Shown: one piece after another, positions 11,481-21,899 of the stretch
Position numbering within the stretch: the stretch's first letter is position 1
Layout: every line of letters begins with the position of its first letter
Assembly (NCBI RefSeq): GCF_000283155.1
Contig: NW_004454177.1
Coordinates: 23,993,781 to 24,057,780, forward strand
DNA from: Ceratotherium simum simum
Lineage: Eukaryota; Chordata; Mammalia; Perissodactyla; Rhinocerotidae
DNA length: 64,000 nucleotides
Reading direction: 5' to 3'
The notes under the pieces: generated by a model
The model's input: the letters and a program-made list of their open reading frames with translations, nothing else
What the model was told of the DNA's origin: nothing
Database searches by the model: none
Program-made: the position numbers and the translations under genes

Positions 11481-12591
11481 TCTAGTCTCAATTGTTGCTG
11501 CAGTTTCTAGTGGTGTTTGGTGAACTAATCTTTTGTCAGGGCATTTGTGGTAGTATTAGGTCATAGAGTCCACCTGCTACAGCTAGGGGGAAGCAAGAGC
11601 AGAGTTTCTGATCCCACCCCATCTGCTGGAAGTTTTGGGGGTACTCTGGGTGCTTGCATCAGCCTGGAGAGTGTTCAGGTGCTGGTGTGGACTGTGCTTG
11701 GAGGGCAGGGCTTCTTCCCAGGACCAAGCTAGGGCCACTCTGTCAGGTGGCAGGGGCACAGTGGGCTCCCCCACTGTGGGGAAAGCAATCACGAGTGGGT
11801 TAAGGGCTGCTGCTGCCTCTTCCTACAGTCACCGCAGGGCACACTTCCTCTTTCAGGGCTCAGCAGTACTATCAGCACTCGCGCAGGCCTGGAGTGTGGT
11901 TTTGGCATGTAGCTCTGCCACAGTCTCTGCTTGCAGTACCCAGGCCACTGTGCTTGGTGGGTGGGGTTTTCATGGGGACTGAGCCAGGGCCACTCCTTGG
12001 GGTTCAAGGGCATGGTGGGCTCCTCCCCTCACTGGGAAAGTGATCAGGAGTGGGTTAAGGATTGCCACTGCTGCTTCCTACAGTCACCCCAGGGTGCACT
12101 CCCTCTTTCAGGGCTCAGCGGTACTATGGGTGCTCGTGTGGGTCTGGAGTGTAGTTTTGGTGTGTAGATCTGCCACAGTCTCTGCTTGCAGTCCTGCTGG
12201 GCTGCTGTGCTTAGTGAGTGGGGCTTCTCATGGGGAATGAGCCAGGGCCACTCCTTGTGGCCACAGGGGCATGGTGGGCTCCCCCCCACTGGGAAAGTGA
12301 TCACCAGCGGGCTAAGGGCCACCACCTCTTCCTACAGCCACCCTGGGGCACGTTCTCACTTTCAGGGCACTCGCGCCAGGCTGGAAAGCAATCGTGTGTG
12401 TGCTCACCTATATTTCCACCACTTCTTGGAGGGCCAGTCTGCCTTCAGATGTATAGCTGCATATGTCTCTCAGACATCCTGTTGTGATGTGTGGGTTTCC
12501 TCCATTGGTCAGTGAATGTCCATTTAGCTGTAGTTCAAAAGGGGTAGAGACAAAGGGAGCAGCTCTCTCTGCCATGTTGCTGAAGTCACTC
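11481..12591 (-). promoter_or_regulatory. L1 5' UTR (promoter region) with tandem units
   Basis: G/C-rich sequence upstream of ORF1 in element direction, starting at 12591 with a segment containing CAACATGGCAGAGAGAG, near the L1 5' terminus. It is the expected site of the internal promoter. Its core is an array of about three diverged tandem units (11641-12385), listed separately. The long open frames on both strands through this block reflect G/C content and repeat structure, not genes. Confidence 0.75.
11641..12385 (-). repeat. Tandem array in L1 5' UTR, unit about 225-257 bp
   Basis: Landmarks recur in order. GTACT followed by a TGCTT/GCACTC/TGCTCG block occurs at 11641, 11866 and 12121, with a partial return near 12367. 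GAAAG followed by a GTGATCA-like word occurs at 11781, 12036 and 12293. CCACAGTCTCTGCTTGCAGT, CTACAGTCACC and GAGCCAGGGCCACTC also repeat. Spacings are 225, 255 and 257 bp. The copies differ by scattered substitutions and small indels, so this is an old, diverged array. Its position in the 5' UTR recalls the monomer promoters of rodent L1; that functional reading is inference. Confidence 0.85.
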
Positions 12592-12782
12592 TTAGATAGC
12601 CATTTTTGATTGGTTGAAACATCCTGATAATTTTCTATTGAGAATTCACAAACCATAGATAATATTTGCTTTTATTTTTAAAGTCATTTGCATTCATACA
12701 ATCAATACTTTCTTAATGCAGTTTTTATGTTTATTTTTTCTGGAGAGAGAATAATATCAGAACTACAAATCTCCCATGGCTA

Positions 12783-13154
12783 TGTTAAAAAACAAAAGTC
12801 AACTGAGTTAATTTAAAGATCAGATTGGCTTTATTCAATGATTCATGAATCAGGCAGCATCCCGTCTAGCAGACAGAAAGAAGCTCTAAGGAGTTGTACA
12901 AATGGAAGGATGTTATAGGCAGAATGGGGCAAACAATGGATTTTTTCAGGCCAGGTCACCATCCTTTAGGGGATGAAAGAGATCAGGCTGATTATCTCGA
13001 TGGTGCTGACCAGGAAATTCCAGGCTGATTGGTTAATATTACATTCCTGGGGGACCTTAAAACCGCAATTAGGTTAGGTATTAAATCTTGGTTTGATGAC
13101 GTGGGTTTAGCACAGATGAGACTCCGTTCTGGGCCTATTGTCTCTTTTTTAACA
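12783..13154 (-). mobile_element. Solo LTR of an endogenous retrovirus
   Basis: A 372-bp element that starts tgttaaaaaa and ends ttttttaaca, perfect 10-bp terminal inverted repeats of the TG...CA type expected of an LTR. Read on the minus strand it carries AATAAA (complement near 12831) about 45 bp before its end, a normal polyadenylation-signal place for an LTR, next to the palindrome gattcatgaatc. Flanking 4-mers are gcta and gctg, a possible degenerate TSD. No internal retroviral sequence adjoins, so it is a solo LTR. I cannot assign the family with certainty. Confidence 0.7.
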
Positions 13155-14790
13155 GCTGTATGCAATGACTTTTGTTTGTTTGTTTGTTTATTTTTCTGTT
13201 TTTTTCCCCCATGAGAAAAATGAATCAACAGGAAAAAAATTTAGTACTAAATGATAGTCCATTAGACAATCATATGACATGTAAACAAAATTTAAAGAAG
13301 GATATCTATTATCTTTTCATACCCGTCACTCTTCTGTCAGCTAAAGCATTTAATGAAGAGCTGTTTAGTTTACTCTAAAAAGGAATACATTTCAAGGCTC
13401 TTTTTCCTAAAGATCAGAATTTAGGAAATGTATTTACTTTAGTTGAAAATATTTACGTTTTATTTTTATGTTATTAAAAAAAATCACAACTTAATAAAAG
13501 CATATTGACTTGAATCATTTCATTAACAGATGGGAAGTATGGGTTTTAAAAATGTGCTTTAGTGCTTTTTGTTTGTTTTTCTTACTATGTCTAATATCCT
13601 TGATCTCATTAAATTATTTTAGAAATATTCTGACTAAAGATTATCTAGATTCCTCAGGCTAACTCCTTCCTTTTTGGCTGTACATTATGTTGAAAAGAAA
13701 ATGATACAGAACCCAGAGAGTGGTTAATGAGACTACGAAAGTACCAGTTAATGACTACTTGCCAATTTACTCAATTATATTTCAGAATAAGTCCTTTCTT
13801 TGATTTGCATGGTTTTCTTATGACAAAAAAGATAAAGGAAGAAAAATGAAAACATTAAGAGAATATGTCTCTAGATAGATCACTTTGAAAAATCATCCCT
13901 CATAACCGCCTTTCATTAAAATACAAACATGAGAAAAAATAATTATGGAAAATATTAGAAAAATATTTTTCACGTATGTAAATATATAAAAGCAATCAGA
14001 CCAGAACTGCAACACTGAAAACAAATGTATTGAAATAGATATCTGATTTCACTGGGGTAACAGATGCTTGACTAATTCAAGATATCAACAAGGATGTGAA
14101 AACAGTAGGCTATAAAGTCACCCCATGATGTGTCAAAGCTTGGAATTTGTAAAAGATGCAGTTCACTGAATTGCTAGCTTAATTGTGTGAACTGCTGTTC
14201 CTATTAAAACTTGATTTTTAAAACTTTATTTGATTTCTCTACTGCATCACCACCCACAGCTTAAAGTATACTAATTGTAGTTATAATTTAAAAACGTTAT
14301 ACACTGAAAATATAACAATTCTAATAATAAAATATGAAATTGAAAGAACACCTATAAATTTTAGAAAAGATTTATGACATTTTCTCGAAACCACTTTTTT
14401 TTGGAGGGGGGAGGGCGTGAGGTGGTGGTGGTTCTTGTTTCTTTTTTTCCAGATTTTCTTATTGTTTTCATGTTTCAGGGAATGCCAAGGCTGGTTACAT
14501 AAATATGTTAATCTAGGTCATTGTCTCAGACTAATCTGATCTCAATTAAATTACTTAGCAGGAATGTACCACATGGAGTGTCTAGTCAATAAGCTTAAAA
14601 CCATAGATTATCAACAAAAAGTACTTTCTGTAATGGGAGGTCAAAGGCGATGGAGTAAGAACTGCAGGAAAGGAGAATCTACAACACCCAGTATTCTTCA
14701 TCCAGAAAGTATTCACTATGTGTCTATGGACTAACAGATAGGTAAATTAAGTACCAGAGTGCTAGCACAAAGATTAATTCTGAAAAGTCA
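13155..14790. other. Unique AT-rich sequence, no gene seen
   Basis: It opens with a short (TTTG)n run at about 13171-13189. The rest is AT-rich sequence without recognisable repeat or gene. A G-rich patch at 14401-14433 (ggaggggggaggg and following GGT repeats) stands out from its surroundings. Confidence 0.5.
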
Positions 14791-14806
14791 AGAATTAAAC
14801 CCTTCA

Positions 14807-15050
14807 GGAGCAGCCCGGTGGCGCAAGCAGTTAAGTACGCACGCTCAGCTGTGGCGGCCCTGGGTTCGCCAGTTCAGATCCCGGGCGCACACCGACGCAC
14901 CACTTGTCAGGCCATGCTGTGGCGGCGTCCTATATAAAGTAGGGGAAGATGGGCACAGATGTTAGCCCAGGGCCAGTCTTCCTCAGCAAAAAGAAGAGGA
15001 TGGCAGATGTTAGCTCAGGGCTGATCTTCCTCACAAAAAAAAAAAAAAAA
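14807..15050 (+). mobile_element. ERE SINE, full length
   Basis: The tRNA-Ser-like head (cccggtggcgcaagcagtta), a box B-like GGTTCG...GTTCAGATCC, the TATATAAAGTAGGGGAAGATG middle and two GATGTTAGC blocks are followed by a pure poly-A tail. TSDs: agaattaaacccttcagg (14791-14808) and agaattaaaccctccagg (15051-15068), one mismatch in 18; the inner edge of the left copy overlaps the SINE start by ambiguity. The near-perfect TSD and pure poly-A tail mark it as one of the younger insertions here. Confidence 0.95.
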
Positions 15051-15068
15051 AGAATTAAACCCTCCAGG

Positions 15069-16131
15069 GAAATGGTATTCATGTACAAGTCTTTTTCTCG
15101 ATGCCCATGAACTCTCTCTTTGCTTCTGCCTCCTCTTATCCTCCTCAGCTTCCTAGGTTAATTGCACTCCTTTTAGCAAGACTTTCTGGACCCACAGGGT
15201 GTCACAGTGTGATCCTTGTGTTAAGAGGTAACACATGTCAGCTATGTTCCCATGCTTCTAATAGGCTACACTCAAACAAAATGCAGGAAACTTCTTGAAA
15301 CATGCACTCCAAATTCTAGGAAGTCTGCAAAGCCCAGAGAAGAAGTTCTGATATGCATCACAGGCAAATTATATCATGATTTTAGTTTTTGCCAAGGGTT
15401 GTCGCTTTTAAAAAAGACACATGGAATTGGCAACCTAGCTTTCTTGGTAATTCACATTTCTGGTTCCTTGGCCTTTTCACTATTTTAGTATCTCTATTTT
15501 GGGCCTTTTTGATCTTTTGGATCCATCTATCTTCCATCTGTTTTCTTTTTTAGAACTCCTTGCCTAGTGCATCCAGAGGGACCTGAGCTTTCTAATATGG
15601 AAGGTTTCTCACCTTGACAAACCCAACGGCATAAGAAGGGCATGAGTGAAAGGGGGAGATGGAGCAAGTTGATTTTAGTTGCCTAGGTTAAAGGAGTTTG
15701 GCTAGTCCAAATTCAGCTTACCAAGCCATGAAATTTGGGACCAAAGCACAAACAGTAATACAGTATTCATTTGCCACTTTTGTTCTTTGGACCTATTGCC
15801 ATTGGGATCCTATGCCAGTGGTAGATGGCAGGTGTCTCTCTCCACACACACACACACACACACACAGGAAATTTTGAGCATTTGATACTAGAGACATTTA
15901 ATTCACAAATAGGGTTTTGTTTACATGTGTGTTAGTAATTTGGATTGTTCAAAAATATTCCATATCCCTTTTATTCCAAGTTATGAATGAATGAGTGTAC
16001 AATTTGACCAGGTTTGCCATCAATATTTTAGATAGTGGCTGTTCTTGCTCTGTTAGTCTGGTCCCCAGTGTGAGGTAAACAATCACACAAAAAAAGCTAC
16101 CAGCCAACTCATGAAATTAATTTTATATATA
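15069..16131. other. Unique sequence with a (CA)n microsatellite
   Basis: No recognisable gene or transposon. It holds a (CA)12-type microsatellite at 15842-15866. It ends in a TA-rich run (ttttatatata) directly at an assembly gap. Confidence 0.5.
15842..15866. repeat. (CA)n microsatellite
   Basis: An uninterrupted dinucleotide run of about 25 bp. Confidence 0.95.
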
Positions 16132-16236
16132 NNNNNNNNNNNNNNNNNNNNNNNNNNNNNNNNNNNNNNNNNNNNNNNNNNNNNNNNNNNNNNNNNNNNN
16201 NNNNNNNNNNNNNNNNNNNNNNNNNNNNNNNNNNNN
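16132..16236. other. Assembly gap of 105 N
   Basis: All bases are N. The left edge ends in tatatata and the right edge begins tataatgag, so the missing part is probably a (TA)n run. Confidence 0.99.
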
Positions 16237-16810
16237 TATAATGAGCAAGAAATAACCTTTGCTCTTTTAAGCAACTGAAATTTTGGCTTTGTTTGTTACC
16301 ATAGCATAACCTACCCTATCCAGACAGTTACATACAAGAAGAAAATACGTTTTAGCCTTAAATACAAAAGCCAGTAGGTAAAAATATGGACTTAACCTAG
16401 TTTTATGTGCTTAAATGCATATGAGTACAGAATGTATTAGTAAAGATAGGATGTTTTGAGGTGCATTAGTTAAATTTAATTATTAGTGTCAAAAATGTAC
16501 ATGTTAAGCTCACACAGTAAATCCATATTTTGTCAAATAAGTGTATAAACTGGGAAATAGATGATATTTTTCATGTAGTAGATAAAAATATCATGTTTTC
16601 TAACATTCCCAAATTACATCACACAAGAAATATGATAAATGAAAACATCAGGTTCTTACACAAGAGAGATAACAACAAAGCACATGAGGGAAACGAAAAT
16701 AACCTAAAAACAACATACTGTATGATGCATCAAAGCAGTGAATATTAAGTGGTTCGTGAAAACACCTTCTTCAAATTTCTCTCAAAATAAGTTCCCTTGA
16801 GTCCTATGTG
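16237..16810. other. Unique AT-rich sequence, no gene seen
   Basis: No recognised repeat. A 72-codon open frame at 16530-16748 has no recognisable domain and an AT-driven composition. Confidence 0.5.
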
Positions 16811-16820
16811 TGAACGTACT

Positions 16821-17124
16821 TTTTTTTTTTTTTTTTTTTTGGTGAGGAAGATCAGCCCTGAGCTAACATCCTTGCTAATCCACCTCATTTTGCTGAGGAA
16901 GACCAGCTCTGAGCTAACATCTATTGCCAATCCTCCTCCTTTTTTTTACCCAAAGCCCCAGTAGATAGTTGTATGTCACAGTTGCACATCCTTCTAGTTG
17001 CTGTATGTGGGACACAGCCTCAGCATGGCCGGACAAGCGGTGCGTCGGTGAGCACCCAGGATCCGAACCCGGGCCGCCAGTAGCGGAGCGCCTGCGCTTA
17101 ACCGCTAAGCCACGGGGCCGGCCC
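16821..17124 (-). mobile_element. ERE SINE, long variant with extra middle segment
   Basis: Full-length SINE on the minus strand. On the plus strand one reads a 20-T tail, two TGAGCTAACATC blocks, a middle segment with accccagtagatag-like sequence and ctgtatgtgggac, then the tRNA-like head ending cacggggccggccc at 17124. Perfect TSD: tgaacgtact (16811-16820) and tgaacgtact (17125-17134), extendable by T bases. The extra middle of about 60 bp makes it longer (about 300 bp) than the other copies (about 240-250 bp). Confidence 0.95.
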
Positions 17125-17134
17125 TGAACGTACT

Positions 17135-20100
17135 TTTAACAAATTCTTTTTCCCGCTTTAAAATGCCAATGCTACTGCTCATCTCCGTGTACTTGGTTAA
17201 ACGTTTTCTTTGGCAACAACTGTTGGGACAATTTCATTAGTTCTATATGGCAAATGTTGTGCAATAAGAATTCCAAAGCGTGGATGAGTTTTATTAAAGT
17301 GACTACTGCATGATTTTTTCCTCCCAAATACTATTCCTAGAAATGAGGGGGAAACCTATTTAACATAATCAACAACGTTGGTGTTATAGTTGCTGTGCAT
17401 AAAGCAACATACAACTTGATAATACAGAGATTTGAATTATTCCTTATAAACTTGCAAGTCAAAACAAAACATACTTCACCATATTATTTTTCTTCTTTAT
17501 TTAAAAATATGCAAGATATTCAATAGATATTCAAAATACACCATCTGACCAGTAGAAAAATCTGGATTAGAGTTTGATGTGATATGGATGAAATTCCTTG
17601 TGCTAGGGACAGTTTCTCTAAATGCAGAAACTCATATTTGGCATGTAGCACAAACACTGAAAGTTAAAAAAGGAAAGGCTGAGTTTTCTTCTTTCTTTAG
17701 GACTCATCTGGCCATCTGGCTGTTTAAAAGATTTTTGTTTTTGCTTTCTCATCACCGTAAGGGTAAAGAACATAAAGAAAAAAGTCAAATAATTTGACAA
17801 CTATTGTTCTAGCAAATGGTATGGATCTTATGAAAGTCTTATTTTAAAGAAAACACTACAAAACCCCTTGGGATTTTTATCCACAAAACAAACAAGAGAC
17901 TATCACAGACTTGTGAAGTGACTCTGAAGCTCTCTTTGTTAGTGACATCAATTCCTCTTGTATATTCTATTAAACTGCAGTTTAAATGTTTCTAGAACTC
18001 AAGTGCGCAAGTGGATAGAAGTAGTATAGTTTAACGGGGGTGATATTACAATCAGGATCAGAAAATTTTGTTCTAGTTTGTAGCTTAACTAGCGAAAATC
18101 AACTGGATGGAAAGAAGACTCACCTCTCTCTACCCCATATTACTCACGGAAGAAGAACGAATAATATTCTTTCTTCTCAATTCATGCTAGGATGGAAAAG
18201 TTTTAATAAATAAATATGAGTTTCTTGGCTATAAATAAAGGAAGAGCAGAGGAAAGAGTTGGTTGGCCTCTTTTTGTTTTCTATATTGCTATTTCCTTAT
18301 TTAGAGGACACTCATCTGGATTTCTACACCTGATCGATGCAGCAGCAGAACTGAAATTGTGTTCACAGAGGTCAGTATCAGGCTTTCTCGGTCAGGACCT
18401 TACGCTGAAGTCCAAGCAGAGAGCGTGGCCCCAGAGAGTCCATTAAGCTCTTTCTTCTCTCTTGGTCAATATTTTCTTCCAAGGAATTTTCATTCGGGAG
18501 TACTGGTGGCTAAGCCCAGGGGAGACATTGCTCTGGCAGTTTTATCTCATGGAGGCAATAGCCATTTGCTTTTGGCTGGGAGTCTCTTACTTTAGTTATA
18601 ACTATGTGAGCCCTTTGTAGCTAACAAGTCCTGATGGACTGCGTCCCTACTTCACTCGAATTTCACCCCTTGTGTGAATTCCCTTTTGTTTGCATACTGT
18701 CTGTGCAGTATGGTACCTCATTAATTAAGGTGGTTAGAGTAGATTATTCTTAAAAGTTCTTTCCTACCTCTATTACTTAAAATATTTTTACTGTCTTTTG
18801 TCTCATGTCTTACACTATATTTAAAAATCTTACAGTATTAAAATGCACAAGCTTTGCTTTGTTGCACACTGGCTGCTCAATTTTTATCTTCCTTTTTCTT
18901 CATGTTTCATATTTGGAACCATCTCTCTTCTGGACTGAAATGTGGAAAAATTTTTACCAGAAAAACAGAAGAGATCGAGCTTGTTACATGATCATCATTC
19001 TACCTGTACTGTTTGTGTCTCAGTGTAGAAAAAGCTATTGTTCCAATTTGTTGCCACAACTTAAAACAAAAACAAATGAATCAGTACTGTGAAAGTACAG
19101 AAACACACTCTGATTCAGTGAGCGTGCTATCCATTAAGAAAACCTTTCCATGTACTTCAGAAGCACAGGAAGCCAAAACAACCTTTCCAGCCATTTATCA
19201 AGGATCATGAATCTATCATTTCAAGAAGAATGAAACAATAAGCACTAAAGTTAGAGAAGTGAACCAATATACAGTGTTTTTCTCCCATTTATTCAACCTT
19301 CCCCTACATTCTTCTCAGGAAGAAAGAAAAGAAATATATAGCCTTATCCTGCTTGATACCAAGAATGGGTAGCATGCCAACAGATAACAGCATGTAATCA
19401 ACAAATGGAACACAAAGTATAAATCTGTTTCTTGTTAATTTGATAACTGGAAGAATTTCCAGTTTACAGAACGTGTACATAATATGTGAGATTTACATAA
19501 GTCAGAAAAAAACCTTCATACTTCCTTTCCTGTATTTTATTAATATATTTGGCTTTATAAGGGATCATGGAAAACTTATGCAACCATCACTAAATATTTT
19601 AGTAACCCTAAAAATAATGGTATTATAACTGTATGAATTTATTTAATAAACATACAAAATGTCTCAGACTCATTCTGAGCTGATCTGTATCTAGCACCCT
19701 TTGAGATTTCTTTTAAAAATGTATTCTTTATAATTTTTTATATCTTTGTGTTTCTCAAATATATTCTGTGGAATTATCTACATAGAACATGAAACTCAAG
19801 ATATTGCATCAAAGTAACCTACTTTTTGCTTTAAATCTATTTTAGTACTTCAATTCTATTCTATATATTTAATCTGGTGACCATATCCTATTATCTCCAT
19901 ATCTCTATCTCCTCAAATTAATATCTATGTCTTGTCAATCATTGTTCAATCTTCTTGCTGTATAAGACCAATGGCATGCAAATTTTTGTGATTTACAACC
20001 CTTATCTTATTCCATTAATTTTTGCATCTTCAATTTCAGTTCCTGGCTGCCTCCCAACTCTGTCTAACTAAATTGTTTTAAGATGACTATCGGATATCTA

Positions 20101-20806
20101 GGTACTCATTATTTCTGGAAGCTGTCTCCTACCTTTCAACTTTTACATGATATATACAGCTGTCAAAATCCTGGACATAATCCCAGGCACTGAGTTTTCT
20201 ACTAAGAAACGTATTAAGACTGTCACTGGGATATTTCTTGAGAAAAGAACTAAGAGATGCTAAATAATGGTCACAATCTTAATCAAACTCTAAGTTTTGT
20301 TACATTTACTAATCAAGGGAAGAGTGCCATATTTATGCTCTAAGGTCAATGAAAATAAATTGTTTTTTCATGACATATTAACAGATACACCACAGAAATT
20401 GTCACTCTTATTCATCCAGAGTACAATTTTAACTGATATTCCCAAGAAGCATGAAGAATTGAAAATTCTGAAGGATTTTAAATCCTCTAAAAATATATAA
20501 ACATGTCAAAAAGAAGTGTCAAGTTCATTTACGTTCTTAAAGTTTTTTTTTAAATCTAGTAAGGGAATGAGAGCCATATAAACATAAAATGGCATGTTTA
20601 TTCAGAGTTTGATTCTGTGTTCAATTTTAATGGTTTTCATTTCAGATATCTAGCACTACCTAATTGTCTTTTAAAGGAATTTTTATTTAATTTTTAATTG
20701 CCTCATTGATCTTTAACTTTTCAAGTTGTTTGCAATCCTATGAGGATTAAGTAAGTCCACCCCCTAGTAGACATCCATTCACATTCTCAACCATTTTATC
20801 CACTGG
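17135..20806. other. Unique AT-rich sequence, no gene seen
   Basis: About 3.7 kb in which I recognise no transposon and no exon. Open frames up to 95 codons (18805-19092) lack domains. The part at about 18220-18600 is less AT-rich than the rest but shows no coding signature. Confidence 0.5.
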
Positions 20807-20816
20807 AGAAATTTTT

Positions 20817-20940
20817 GTGTGTGTGTGAGGAAGATCAGCCCTGAACTAACATCTATTGCCAATCCTCCTCTTTTTTTTCCAAACCTGGGCCACCAGTAGC
20901 ACAGCATGTGCAGTTAACTGCTAAACCACGGGGCAGGCCC
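20817..20940 (-). mobile_element. ERE SINE, internally deleted
   Basis: On the plus strand: a gtgtgtgtgtg run, the ggaagatcagccctgaac tail block, then a jump to the tRNA-like head ending cacggggcaggccc. The central part is missing (124 bp against about 245). Perfect TSD agaaattttt at 20807-20816 and 20941-20950. Confidence 0.92.
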
Positions 20941-20950
20941 AGAAATTTTT

Positions 20951-21899
20951 TAATTAATCACAAAATGACCTGACTTATGGAAACCTAGAAAATCTAAAAT
21001 TATATTTTGCATATTTTAAGTTAAATTCTAATGATATTTTTAAAAATAGGTTTGAATCATCTGCTTTAACAATTAAAATATGAAGTTACACTAAATACCA
21101 TCAATTAACAAAATGGAGTTCTCAGCTATCAATAATGAAGTCATATTGATTTAAGGCATGTTTTTCCAACAATTTTACAATACTTGTGCATAAATCTTCA
21201 CCCTTATTTCACTTGTCATTTCCTGAAATGCTTCCAGATTTGTTTGAAAGTACCATTCATAAAAATGTTAGTCCAAATCAAAAAGATCATAGCACTGTGA
21301 AGCTAATGGGACCTGACAGACCTAGTAGCCTAATTCCCTAAGTCACAGAGAAAAATGACCCCTAAAAATGTGATTCTCTTAATATCCCAGAGCCATTTCA
21401 GATCAAAAGCAGAGCTAAGACTCAAGTATTTTTAATTTTCATCCCAGTGCTCTTTCTCCAACTACACCAAGTACAAGAGCTAACAACTACAATAAAGTCT
21501 TTACATACTTGAACACTCATCTATAACAAACTGATTTCTAAGGTGTGTATATTTGTTCATCTTTATTATTATTTTATAGAGGCATATATGTGACATATAT
21601 GATACATGGGTTATATAATTTACAAATATATGTATATTCATAAATGTACGTTTTCTATAATTTTGTAATATTTAGTGAAACTGTGCTACACAAATGTTTG
21701 CATAAGGTCATTATTGGTGAACAAAATTAGAGGTATTATCAGCTTCATTTAGTCTTCAAATAAATAATTGGTTCTAAAAAATCTTTGAGATTGATAATCT
21801 TATTAGAGCTTCTCTGGAATTGATTCTCTATAATAAAAAATAAATACCAAGCAGTGAACGATTGGATAAACTGTAAAAATATAAAGGGTTTATTCAGTC
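20951..21899. other. Unique AT-rich sequence with a weak MIR-like patch
   Basis: AT-rich with no gene. At about 21300-21470 on the minus strand there is a MIR/MIR3-like pattern (aagtcacagag, ccagagccattt, cagagctaagactc, cagtgctctttc), degraded and only moderately convincing. A run of alternating ATAT/ACATAT sequence lies at 21580-21660. Confidence 0.4.

Larger units (their letters stand above)
6079..12591 (-). mobile_element. Full-length L1 LINE (about 6.5 kb), inactive
   Basis: A complete L1 on the minus strand: 5' UTR (about 12591-11480), ORF1 (about 11480-10440), inter-ORF, ORF2 (about 10100-6380) and 3' UTR (6380-6079). A candidate TSD flanks it: ttaaatagtcattttt (6063-6078) and ttagatagccattttt (12592-12607), 14 of 16 matching, both differences being transitions. 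The recognisable poly-A tail is reduced to a few T bases on the plus strand. Both ORFs are broken by stops and frameshifts. The TSD divergence and the loss of frame suggest a moderately old insertion, younger than the L2 and MIR copies here. The length is about that of an intact mammalian L1. Confidence 0.9.

Noticed and set aside
11641..12385. CRISPR-like or satellite array
   Set aside because: Only about three diverged long units, confined to an L1 5' UTR, in a mammalian genome; no short repeats with unique spacers.
11547..12656. Overlapping open frames on both strands (11547-12515 plus, 11583-12656 minus)
   Set aside because: They lie in the G/C-rich tandem 5' UTR of an L1; repeated units give repeated peptide words on both strands, which mimics coding potential.
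14807..14900. tRNA gene (box A/B and anticodon-like arms)
   Set aside because: tRNA-Ser-like head of an ERE SINE, followed by SINE body, poly-A and TSD; the same head recurs in the other EREs.
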